A stretch of 64,000 nucleotides of DNA from Methanomassiliicoccaceae archaeon COG_1 (GTDB lineage: Archaea; Thermoplasmatota; Thermoplasmata; Methanomassiliicoccales; Methanomethylophilaceae), in NCBI GenBank assembly GCA_028561875.1, contig JAQQTI010000005.1:62001-126000 (forward strand), in the 5' to 3' direction. The translations under genes and the position numbers were made by a program. Shown in pieces: positions 1-7,653 of the stretch (positions are counted from its first letter, which is position 1; every line of letters begins with the position of its first letter). The notes beneath the pieces were generated by a model that worked only from the letters and a program-made list of their open reading frames with translations, had not been told where the DNA came from and did not search any database.

Positions 1-397
1 CGCACACGACGCGGTCGTAGTCCCTGCAGAGCAGGTCGTACGATTCGCATACCCTGTCCATGACCTCGTCCTTCGGAATCGAGGTGCCAGGGCCGACATG
101 CATGAAGAGCTCGCCGCGGAGCATGACCTGCATCCTGCCGCCTCCCAACGGCTTGACGAGGACGGGGTTCATGTCTGCCGTCGGCTCTATGCCGCAGGCC
201 CAGGCCTGGAAGGCCTGCCCCATGCCAATCTCCCTCCCGTCAGCGGTGACGTACGAGTTCAGGGAGAGGTTGGAGGCCTTGAACGGGACGACCCTCTTAC
301 CCCCCTTGGCGAGATACCGGCAGTATGCCGCGTTGAGGGTGGTCTTCCCAGCGCCGGAGGACGTGCCCAGGAACAGCAAGGAACTCGTTCCCCCCAC
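1..397 (-). CDS. Second cobyric acid synthase (CbiP/CobQ) module, partial, runs off the left edge
   Basis: This reading frame resembles the N-terminal ATPase domain of cobyric acid synthase, which amidates the corrin ring side chains in cobalamin synthesis. A P-loop (GTSSGAGKTT) lies near the start, followed by the family blocks VPFKASNLSLNSYVT and MNPVLVKPLGGG. A GTG at 397-395 (minus) with an upstream GAGG could start a separate gene. Alternatively the module is fused to the preceding CbiP: adding one G to the G6 run (plus strand C6 at 390-395) joins both frames without a stop. The 3' end lies outside the window, so the glutaminase half is not visible. It duplicates the function of the neighbouring gene, and which copy is active cannot be told here. 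Confidence 0.7.
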   Translation of the reverse strand, partial: MGGTSSLLFLGTSSGAGKTTLNAAYCRYLAKGGKRVVPFKASNLSLNSYVTADGREIGMGQAFQAWACGIEPTADMNPVLVKPLGGGRMQVMLRGELFMHVGPGTSIPKDEVMDRVCESYDLLCRDYDRVVC

Positions 398-2205
398 CCC
401 GCTATCCTCGCGAGCGCGCCCATGTCCAGCCCCTTCTCGAAGCCATCTGCCAGGATGTCGAGGTTCCGGTCGACGTGCTCGTCATAGTCCTCTAAGTCTG
501 CGGGCTCGGCCTCCCCGCCGCGGCCCTTCGCCTTCGACATGAAGAGGCGACGGAAGGCTGGCTTGTCGAACACCCCGTGCAGATACGTACCGTAAAGCAT
601 CTCGTCCTCGCGAACGGAGCCCTCGAACTCGTCGGCGCAGCCGATGGCGGTGACCTTGAACAGCGGCTTCTCCCTCACTTCAGTGGTCCCCATGTGGATT
701 TCGTAGCCTTCGACGTCACCTCCGCCATCGAGCAGCTCGCAATGGCGGCGGCGCGTGATCTTGGCATACCCCTCCCACGACGATTCGTTGTCGAAGAAGC
801 CGAGCCCTTCGAGGTCGCGGGGCTCGCCACCCTCTATGCCGTTGGGGTCATGGAGGGCCACCCCCATCATCTGGTACCCTCCGCATATGCCTAGGATGGG
901 GACCCTCCCGCGCATCTCCCCCAACACGGATGCGATGCCCGACTCCTTAAGCCACTCGAGGTCGCGGATGGTGTTCTTCGTCCCTGGAATTATTATCGCG
1001 TCGGCGGCGAGCACGCCCTCGGGCGTCTCGACGAAGTCGACGGTCGTATCCTGAAGATACAGCGGATCGATGTCGGTGAAATTCGCTATGCGGGGCAGCT
1101 TCACCACGGTTATGCGTGTTCCGCCGCTCCCCCGGCTCCCCGCCCTCCGGAACGCCTCGGAGTCCTCCTGCGGGAGGTCCACGTCCAAGTGCGGGATTAT
1201 CCCGACGACGGGCACACCCGTCAGCCTCTCCAACTCCTCTGCTCCGGGATGAATCCTACTCGGGTCCCCGCGTATGTTGTTTAGTATTATCCCCTTCACC
1301 CTCGCCCTGTCCCTGGGAGCCATGAGGGCGAGGGTGCCGACCACGTAAGCGAACGACCCTCCCCACTCCGCGTTGACCGTCAGCAGGACGTCGGCGTCGG
1401 CGATCTCCGCGGCCCGCATATTGGCTATGTCCCTGTCGTAGATGTTGATCTCCGCCGGGGACCCCGCGCCCTCCATGATGACGTAGTCGTAACGACCGAG
1501 GAGGTGCCCCATGTTCCTCTCTACTATCTCCCGGGCATGCTTCGGCACGAACTCGCCGTAGTAACCCCCGACGTCGTAATCGGCGAACGGCTCTCCCTCG
1601 ACCACAACCTGGGATACCACGTCCCCCTTCGGTTTGAGGAGGATGGGGTTCATGTGCACGTCGGCGTTGCGGAGGCCGGCAGCCTGCGCCTGGAGGCTCT
1701 GCGCCATGGCGATCTCCGCCCCGCGGACGGTGACGCGGGAGTTCAGACTCATGTTCTGGCTCTTGAACGGGGCGACGAGGTACCCACGGCGCATGAAGAT
1801 GCGGCAGAGGGCTGCCACCGCGAACGACTTCCCGGCATCGGAGGTGGCGCCCACTACCATGAGGGCCCTGCCCCTGTGCCAGAACCTCCTCTTGGCCTCG
1901 GGAAACACTTCGGAGAGGAACCTCGGGTCGCCGGCTTCGAGGCCCAGCTCCCTTATCCTCCCGTAAGCGAAGGCGACGACCCCGTCCCGGTGGCAGAACA
2001 GGCAGTCGTCGCAAGACCAGATCCGCTCCCCGCGACGCGAGGAAACGAAGTGACCCAGATCCTCGTCCCCGCATGGATAGAACGGGCAGTAGCAGAAGGA
2101 GCAATTCTGCCCCCTGAAGTGGCAGGGGTGGTACGGGCATTTCCTGTCGGGCCCGATGTCTCCGGCGGCGATCTCCCTGCTGACCTTCGCCTTGATGCTG
2201 TCCAT
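259..2205 (-). CDS. cobQ: Cobyric acid synthase with N-terminal Cys-rich domain (CbiP/CobQ)
   Basis: Glutamine-dependent amidotransferase acting on adenosylcobyrinic acid a,c-diamide in corrinoid synthesis. I start it at the ATG at 2205 because a TATA-like TTTTAATAG sits near 2240, about 25 nt before the expected transcript start; the open frame extends further up to 2436 but would cover that promoter. Residues about 23-71 carry nine cysteines, like the Cys-rich small domain seen fused to CobQ in some methanogens. The P-loop is at about 119-127, the SQNMSLNS block at about 149-156, and the glutaminase nucleophile (GICGGYQ) near Cys441, with a YLHG histidine later on. Family similarity ends about where the frame of the second CbiP begins (about 400); the last 45 or so codons, down to 259, overlap that gene out of frame and look non-native. 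It is transcribed divergently from the YhaO-like gene. Confidence 0.85.
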   Translation of the reverse strand: MDSIKAKVSREIAAGDIGPDRKCPYHPCHFRGQNCSFCYCPFYPCGDEDLGHFVSSRRGERIWSCDDCLFCHRDGVVAFAYGRIRELGLEAGDPRFLSEVFPEAKRRFWHRGRALMVVGATSDAGKSFAVAALCRIFMRRGYLVAPFKSQNMSLNSRVTVRGAEIAMAQSLQAQAAGLRNADVHMNPILLKPKGDVVSQVVVEGEPFADYDVGGYYGEFVPKHAREIVERNMGHLLGRYDYVIMEGAGSPAEINIYDRDIANMRAAEIADADVLLTVNAEWGGSFAYVVGTLALMAPRDRARVKGIILNNIRGDPSRIHPGAEELERLTGVPVVGIIPHLDVDLPQEDSEAFRRAGSRGSGGTRITVVKLPRIANFTDIDPLYLQDTTVDFVETPEGVLAADAIIIPGTKNTIRDLEWLKESGIASVLGEMRGRVPILGICGGYQMMGVALHDPNGIEGGEPRDLEGLGFFDNESSWEGYAKITRRRHCELLDGGGDVEGYEIHMGTTEVREKPLFKVTAIGCADEFEGSVREDEMLYGTYLHGVFDKPAFRRLFMSKAKGRGGEAEPADLEDYDEHVDRNLDILADGFEKGLDMGALARIAGWGERVPCCSWARPPALGRPPSTRHTAGISPRGVRGSSRSRPPTSP

Positions 2206-2237
2206 GTTATCGGTCGTACGGACAATCCGGATACTGC

Positions 2238-2298
2238 TATTAAAATGGCCTGGCCCGGTGAATAACGGAATATTGTTAACTCTCAGAACTTTAATAAG
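2238..2298. promoter_or_regulatory. Divergent promoters for cobQ and the yhaO-like gene
   Basis: Two TATA-like elements lie back to back. TTTTAATAG on the minus strand (about 2238-2246) is correctly placed for the cobQ ATG at 2205. CTTTAATAAG on the plus strand (about 2289-2298) is correctly placed for the ATG at 2320, giving a near-leaderless transcript. Spacing is the only evidence. Confidence 0.5.
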
Positions 2299-2319
2299 GT
2301 TATCAGACATCGACCCAGC

Positions 2320-3504
2320 ATGGGCGCTCAATTCACCTTCGTACACTGCGCGGACCTGCACCTCGGGAGCAACTTCTGGGGCCTGGCTAAGACCGATCCC
2401 CGCCTCTCCGAAAGGCTCCGCGAATCGACCTTCCAATCTTTGCGGAAGATCGTGGACGTCGGGATTGAAAGGTCTGATTTCATGGTGATTGCGGGCGACG
2501 TTTTCGACGACGGGGCCACCACCCCCCGCACCCGCCTACGTTTCGCAAAGGAGATGGAGAGGTACGGGAAGCCGGTCTTCGTCGTCAGGGGGAACCACGA
2601 CTTCCGCTCGACCTGGGACGAGAGCATCCCGTTCCCGCCAAACGTCATAGTGATGAGGTCCGAACCCGACCGCCGGCTGTTCGACGTCCACGGGAACAGC
2701 ATAGAGGTCGTCGGCATGAGCTACCCCTCGCAGCACACCTCGGAGAACATCGCGCTGAAGCTACGGGGGACCCCGGGCGTGTTCACCGTCGGACTCCTGC
2801 ACTGCTCAGTGACGGATATCGCCGGGAACAAGGAGTACGCTCCATGCGCCGCCTCCGACCTCCTCGGCAGGAACGTCGACTACTGGGCCCTCGGGCACAT
2901 ACACAAGAGGTGCGTGGTCAGGGAGTCGGATCCGGCAATCGTCTACCCGGGGAACCCCCAGGGCAGGAACGCGAGCGAGTCGGGCGAGAAGGGCTGCTAC
3001 GTCGTGTCCGTAGACGCGGGGAGGCCGAGCCTCGAGTTCGTCCCGACACAGGCGGTCTTATGGGATGCCGTCGAGGCCGACATCACCGGCATGCGGTCGA
3101 TCGACGAGCTGGTCTCCGACATCAGGAGGAGGTCGGCGCCGGGCTCCATCATCGCGTTGAAAATCAAAGGAAGGGGGTACCTCGACCGCCCGCTGCGCGC
3201 GGACCCCGACGGGTTCGCCGACACCCTAGCACAGGAGATAGGGTGCAGCGTCGACATATCGTCGATGACGACGGTGCCGGGCACCGAGAGGGAGAACGGC
3301 ATAATCACCGGAAGCATCACCGAAGCCGCCGAGAAGTACAGGGCGATGAGCGAGGAGGAGCTGTTGGAACTGCTGTGCACGTCCGGCCCGGCGAAGGAGT
3401 TCAGACGGTACCTGGCGCAGTACGCCGAGAACGGAGAGCTGAGGGGGATCGCTGAAGCGGCGGAAGCTTCCGCCATCGGCCGTGTCACGGGGGGATCACG
3501 TTGA
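2320..3504 (+). CDS. Metallophosphoesterase, YhaO/SbcD/Mre11-like
   Basis: Calcineurin-like phosphoesterase of 394 residues related to the DNA exonuclease subunits Mre11/SbcD and bacterial YhaO. The metal-binding motifs are in order: DLH at residues 12-14, GDVFDD near 60, GNHD near 92, and LGHIHKR near 197. A long C-terminal region of about 170 residues follows the catalytic domain. The gene overlaps the following YhaN-like ATPase by 4 nt, the arrangement expected of a nuclease-ATPase pair. A role in DNA double-strand end processing is inferred from family and pairing. This is not the canonical archaeal HerA-NurA-Mre11-Rad50 cluster, so it may be a second, Mre11-Rad50-like machine. Confidence 0.85.
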   Translation: MGAQFTFVHCADLHLGSNFWGLAKTDPRLSERLRESTFQSLRKIVDVGIERSDFMVIAGDVFDDGATTPRTRLRFAKEMERYGKPVFVVRGNHDFRSTWDESIPFPPNVIVMRSEPDRRLFDVHGNSIEVVGMSYPSQHTSENIALKLRGTPGVFTVGLLHCSVTDIAGNKEYAPCAASDLLGRNVDYWALGHIHKRCVVRESDPAIVYPGNPQGRNASESGEKGCYVVSVDAGRPSLEFVPTQAVLWDAVEADITGMRSIDELVSDIRRRSAPGSIIALKIKGRGYLDRPLRADPDGFADTLAQEIGCSVDISSMTTVPGTERENGIITGSITEAAEKYRAMSEEELLELLCTSGPAKEFRRYLAQYAENGELRGIAEAAEASAIGRVTGGSR

Positions 3505-5645
3505 GGATAGCACGTGTGAGGATCGGCTCCTTCGGAGCGCTGAGGGAACGGGACTACGAACTGGATTCCGACCTCGCCGTGTTCTACGGCCCCAACGAGG
3601 CCGGCAAGAGCACGGTGAAATCGTTCATCACCGGCACCGTATTCGACAAGCCCCACGAGAAGAACGCCTACCCCTCGAAGGAGAGCTCCGACTCGGGCAC
3701 AGTGGACGCCATCATGTCGGACGGGTCGGCACGCACCTTCAAGCGCTCCGGGAAGAGGGGGGAATCGATTGCCGCGGCCGCGGGCATCACCGAGGACGAG
3801 TACAGGAAGATCTACTCCCTGGACCCGGAGGACCTCCGCGACACGAAAATCATCGACGAGGGGGACATCCGCAACAGGTTCCTCGTGATACCCGGAGCGA
3901 ACGATCTGTCGAAGGCGATGGAGGACCTCGACACGGAGCGCACCGCCCTCCTGCCCGATCTGAGGAGGAGCAAGGACTGCCGGCTGTCTTCACTGAGGGC
4001 GAGATCGGAAGAACTTCGCGACAGGATCGCCGAGCTGAAGTCCAAGGAGGGAGGGGACGACGCATACAACGTCCTCGTGAAACGGAGATCGGAGCTCGAG
4101 ACGGCGGAGAGGAAGGCGAGCGCTAAGCTCCCCGCGTTGCAGGAGAAGAGGGACGCGGCGAACATAAACGAGAGACAGAAGGCCACCCGCGAGAAGATCC
4201 GGGCGCTGAAGGAGCAGGAATCCGGGCTCGCTTACTCCGAACGCGCCGACGAGACGAGGGCGGCAGAGCGCGACAGGCTCCGCGGAGACCTGACTTCCAA
4301 ACGCGAGGCCCGGATGGCCGCGGCCAGGTGTCTCGAGGATAGGTCCGAGGAGCTCCGCGGACGCGACCCCGGGAAGATCCTCCGGCACGGCGAAGACATC
4401 CGCCGCCTATCCAGAGAGGTCACATTCTACGCGAGGGCGAGACAGAGCGCGATGCCTCCGGCCCTTCCGGCAGAGCCTGTGCCGCAGCCCTCCGAGAAGC
4501 CAATGATCCCGATGGCTACCGCCGCCACGTGCATGGTGATCGGCGCGCTCGCATCCGCCGCCGGACAACTCATGATCGGCCTCGCGCTCATAGCCGCCGG
4601 ATGCATCGCCGGAGCGATCATCCGCCTGCTTGCACCGAAGGCGGCGCCCAGGGCCGCCGCGGTCCGCCCTGAGGCGAAGACGGATGAGGGCGTAGCGAAG
4701 CAGATCGCCGAGGACGAAGCGCTTCTGAAAGCTGTTGCGGAGGACATAGGCATCCCCCGGCGCACGTTCGCCGACGACGTCGAGTCGCTCGAATCCCTCC
4801 TCACCACCGCGGAGGGATGGAGAGCTGCGAACGCCGGATGTGCCGAGGCGAGGGCGAGAGAGTCCGCGGCCCAGAAGCTGCTCGATGCATTCTATTCGGG
4901 ATTCGGCGGCGAGGCCGCATTCGACAAGGCCTTAGGGGATCGCAGGGCCCTCCTCGACATCCGCTCGCGGAGAAGGGCGCTCGAGGAATCAGTAAGGGAT
5001 TCTCCCGAGGCTTCTGTGGACCTCGGTACGGCCTCCGAGGAATACGGGAACGCCCAGAAGGAGAAGGACGGAATCACCTCCGAACTCGCGACCGTCAGAG
5101 AGAGGATCGCCGTGATAGAGTCCGACCGCTCGGTCGATGCCGCGGCCGCAGAGGCTTCCGAAGCGGAAAGCGCCGTGTACAGGGCGGTCGGCGACTGGGC
5201 CCGCCTCATGCTCGAGACCCTCATCCTCAAGGACGCCGTCGACGCCGCGTACTCCGAGCACGCGCCCGCCGTCATAGACGACGCCGACAGGTTCCTCGCC
5301 TCCATGACCGGCGGGAGGTACCGCGTGTGCGCCGGGCCCTGCGACGGCGGCATCCGCGTCATCGATACGAAGACGGGGGAGAAGAAGTACGGGAAGGAGT
5401 GGTCAACGGGTCTTGGCGACCAGGTCCGTCTAGCCATGAAAATGGCGATTGCCCTCCTCCTCTCCGCGGAGTACCCCCCGATGATCCTTGACGACGTCCT
5501 GCTCACCTCCGATACCGAGCGTAAACGTGGCGGGTGCAGAGCCATCAGGGAGCTCTCGAAGAGCCTTCAGGTCATCTACTTCACCTGCGACCGCGAGACC
5601 CGCGACCTCATGGAGGCGGAAGGGGCGAGGATACTGCCAGTCTGA
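3501..5645 (+). CDS. YhaN-like SMC/AAA ATPase with a central membrane hairpin
   Basis: Protein of 714 residues, started at TTG 3501, which overlaps the stop of the phosphoesterase gene. The N-terminus has a Rad50/SMC-type Walker A (GPNEAGKST, residues 30-38). The C-terminus has an ABC-like signature region (STGLGDQVRLA) and Walker B (MILDDVL). Between them lie charged, Arg/Glu/Ala-rich stretches typical of coiled coils, and a hydrophobic pair of segments at about residues 333-378 that look like two transmembrane helices. Bacterial YhaN has the same plan, so the complex is probably tethered to the membrane. Function in DNA end processing or repair is inferred from the partner nuclease. Compared with Rad50, no clear zinc-hook CxxC is visible in the middle. 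Confidence 0.8.
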   Translation: MRIARVRIGSFGALRERDYELDSDLAVFYGPNEAGKSTVKSFITGTVFDKPHEKNAYPSKESSDSGTVDAIMSDGSARTFKRSGKRGESIAAAAGITEDEYRKIYSLDPEDLRDTKIIDEGDIRNRFLVIPGANDLSKAMEDLDTERTALLPDLRRSKDCRLSSLRARSEELRDRIAELKSKEGGDDAYNVLVKRRSELETAERKASAKLPALQEKRDAANINERQKATREKIRALKEQESGLAYSERADETRAAERDRLRGDLTSKREARMAAARCLEDRSEELRGRDPGKILRHGEDIRRLSREVTFYARARQSAMPPALPAEPVPQPSEKPMIPMATAATCMVIGALASAAGQLMIGLALIAAGCIAGAIIRLLAPKAAPRAAAVRPEAKTDEGVAKQIAEDEALLKAVAEDIGIPRRTFADDVESLESLLTTAEGWRAANAGCAEARARESAAQKLLDAFYSGFGGEAAFDKALGDRRALLDIRSRRRALEESVRDSPEASVDLGTASEEYGNAQKEKDGITSELATVRERIAVIESDRSVDAAAAEASEAESAVYRAVGDWARLMLETLILKDAVDAAYSEHAPAVIDDADRFLASMTGGRYRVCAGPCDGGIRVIDTKTGEKKYGKEWSTGLGDQVRLAMKMAIALLLSAEYPPMILDDVLLTSDTERKRGGCRAIRELSKSLQVIYFTCDRETRDLMEAEGARILPV

Positions 5646-5932
5646 CTGGCTATTTTTGGTGGGAACAAACTCTTTATCTACTCTTAATCGATACGGAAGC
5701 CCGCCAAGGGAATCGGACTGTTCCCTGTTCACACACATCACTATCACTCGGTGCGGGAAGTATGCCCGCGCCAAACCGCCTGGACTCCCCTGGGGGGTGC
5801 CGCGGCTAAGTCAGAAATGACGGGAAATGGAGGCCATCCCCGTTCAGCGGGACGGGGGCAGCAGGGCCGTCGTCGGTCAGCCGACTGAGCAGGGACTAGT
5901 TTGACCGCCCTTGCCATACAGGACGGTTCGAA
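5646..5932 (+). other. Gene-free stretch with possible structured RNA or long dnaG leader
   Basis: A TATA-like TCTTTATCTA at 5671-5680 would place a transcript start near 5703, about 230 nt before dnaG. The stretch between contains hairpins: CCCCGT 5838-5843 with ACGGGG 5852-5857, and GTCGG 5872-5876 with CCGAC 5881-5885. I could not match it to the conserved cores of SRP RNA or RNase P RNA. It may be an independent small RNA or a long 5' leader of dnaG. Confidence 0.35.
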
Positions 5933-7648
5933 ATGAACTACATCGACCCTAACGCAACCAAGTACATGGTGAAGGCGAAGATTAACGCCGACGGCGTCGT
6001 GGACAAGCCCGACGTCGTCGGCGCCGTCTTCGGCCAGACCGAGGGGCTCCTGGGCGACGACCTCGACCTCAGAGACCTCCAGAAATCCGGACGCATCGGC
6101 AGAATCGAAGTCGACATCGTCTCCAAGGGCGGGAAGTCCGAGGGCATCATCAATGTGTCCTCCAGCCTCGACCAGGTGGAGACCGTCGTCCTCGCCGCCG
6201 CCCTCGAGAGCGTCGACCGCGTCGGCCCCTGCAGGGCCGGCATCAAGATCCTCGGCATAGAGGACGTGCGCATATCGAAGAGGGAGAGGATCATGGAGCG
6301 CGCCAAGGAGCTCCTCGGGCAACTCGTGGAGCAGTCCAGGGGCACCAGCGCCGACATCACGCAGAACATCCGCTCCAGCGTCCAGGTGGAGGAGATCACC
6401 ACCTACGGCAAGGAGAGGCTCCCCGCCGGCCCGAACGTGAAGGACTCCGAGGCCATCATCATCGTCGAAGGTAGGTCCGACGTACTAAACCTGCTCAAGG
6501 CGGGCATCAAGAACGCCGTAGCCGTAGAGGGCACCAACATCCCGCAGTCCGTGCAGGAGCTCTCCCGCGAGAAGGTTACCACCGCCTTCGTCGACGGTGA
6601 CAGAGGGGGCGAGCTGATCCTCAGGGAGCTCTTCCAGACCTCTGAAGTCGACTTCGTGGCCCGCGCCCCGCGCGCCCATGAGGTGGAGGAACTCTCCGCC
6701 AAGCAGCTCGTGAAGTGCCTGCGCAACAAGGTCCCCGGAGACCAGTACATGGAGATGAACGGCCTCTCCTTCGAGGAGAGGGAGCTCGGCGAAGACCCCG
6801 ACGACCGCGAAGAGCGCCCCCGCGACAGGAGGCGCCGCGACGAAGAGGACCACGGGCGCGGCCGGAAGCACCAACGCAAGGCGGCCATCGCTCCAGAGGA
6901 CGAGGAGGAGCGTTACGAGAAGCGCCGCGGGAGGCGGGGCGACGACCGCTTCGATACCGCGGAGAAGTGGAGGAAGAAACGCCGCGAGGAGCCGGAGGAC
7001 GAGGGAGAGCTAGAGGGCCAGACCGTAGACGTGATCCGCCGCGAGGAGCCGGAGGACGAGGAGAGGCTCGATACGTATGCCGAAATGCTCAGGGCATGCG
7101 ACCCGGAGGAGGTTTCCGCCGAGGAGGGGATTCTCGAGGAAGTTGCAGAGGAAGTTGCAGAGGAAGTTGCAGAGGAAGTTGCAGAGGAGAAGCCCGAGGA
7201 GGGGCCCGAAGACGAGGAGAGGCTCGATACGTATGCCGAAATGCTCAGGGCATACGGCCCGGAGGAGGAGAAGCCCGCTGAGGAGATATCCAAGAAGGAG
7301 CAGAAGCCCGCGAAGAAAGCCCGCGCCAAGAAGAGGGACAAGTCCCTCACAGAGGAGCAAGAAACCCTCCGCAACATGCTCCTGGATATCACAAACACAC
7401 ACAACTCCGTCCTCATGGACGAAGCCGGTAGCGAGATCGAGAAGGTCGCCGTCAAAGGCCTCGCCGATTACCTCAAGGAGACCGACAGCGCGGACATCCG
7501 CACCATCGTCTTCGACGGAGTCATCTCGCAGAACATGGTGGACATCGCCTCAAGCAAGGGCGTGAGGACCCTCGTCTGCAAGCGCAAGGGGAAGATCACC
7601 AAGCTCCCCGCCGAGATCACAATCTGGACCAGAGACGACCTGGAGTGA
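5933..7648 (+). CDS. dnaG: DNA primase DnaG (archaeal), with acidic repeat insert
   Basis: Archaeal DnaG-type primase, also known in archaea as a component of the RNA exosome. The first 280 or so residues are well conserved, with toprim motifs EGRSDVL (about residue 183) and DGDRGG (about 218). Residues about 285-480 are a highly charged, Glu/Arg-rich low-complexity insert, encoded partly by a 43-bp perfect direct repeat and four copies of a 12-bp repeat (EEVA units). The last 90 residues return to a folded-looking segment ending at the TGA. At 571 residues it is much longer than the usual 400-450 because of the insert. The following AAA gene begins 6 nt after the stop, so the two are probably co-transcribed. 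Confidence 0.93.
   Translation: MNYIDPNATKYMVKAKINADGVVDKPDVVGAVFGQTEGLLGDDLDLRDLQKSGRIGRIEVDIVSKGGKSEGIINVSSSLDQVETVVLAAALESVDRVGPCRAGIKILGIEDVRISKRERIMERAKELLGQLVEQSRGTSADITQNIRSSVQVEEITTYGKERLPAGPNVKDSEAIIIVEGRSDVLNLLKAGIKNAVAVEGTNIPQSVQELSREKVTTAFVDGDRGGELILRELFQTSEVDFVARAPRAHEVEELSAKQLVKCLRNKVPGDQYMEMNGLSFEERELGEDPDDREERPRDRRRRDEEDHGRGRKHQRKAAIAPEDEEERYEKRRGRRGDDRFDTAEKWRKKRREEPEDEGELEGQTVDVIRREEPEDEERLDTYAEMLRACDPEEVSAEEGILEEVAEEVAEEVAEEVAEEKPEEGPEDEERLDTYAEMLRAYGPEEEKPAEEISKKEQKPAKKARAKKRDKSLTEEQETLRNMLLDITNTHNSVLMDEAGSEIEKVAVKGLADYLKETDSADIRTIVFDGVISQNMVDIASSKGVRTLVCKRKGKITKLPAEITIWTRDDLE
7055..7253 (+). repeat. Direct and tandem repeats inside dnaG
   Basis: A 43-bp segment at 7055-7097 recurs exactly at 7211-7253, encoding DEERLDTYAEMLRA twice. 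Between them, at 7136-7183, four perfect tandem copies of GAGGAAGTTGCA encode (EEVA)4. Exact DNA identity, not only protein similarity, implies recent duplication or slippage. Confidence 0.95.
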
Positions 7649-7653
7649 GGGAT

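Noticed and set aside
5740-5930. SRP RNA or RNase P RNA upstream of dnaG
   Set aside because: The GGAA tetraloop with AGCAGC of SRP RNA and the GAAAGUC/ACAGAA cores of RNase P RNA are absent on both strands.
7136-7253. Repeat array in dnaG as a CRISPR or satellite
   Set aside because: Repeats are in frame, have no spacers and encode a charged protein segment.
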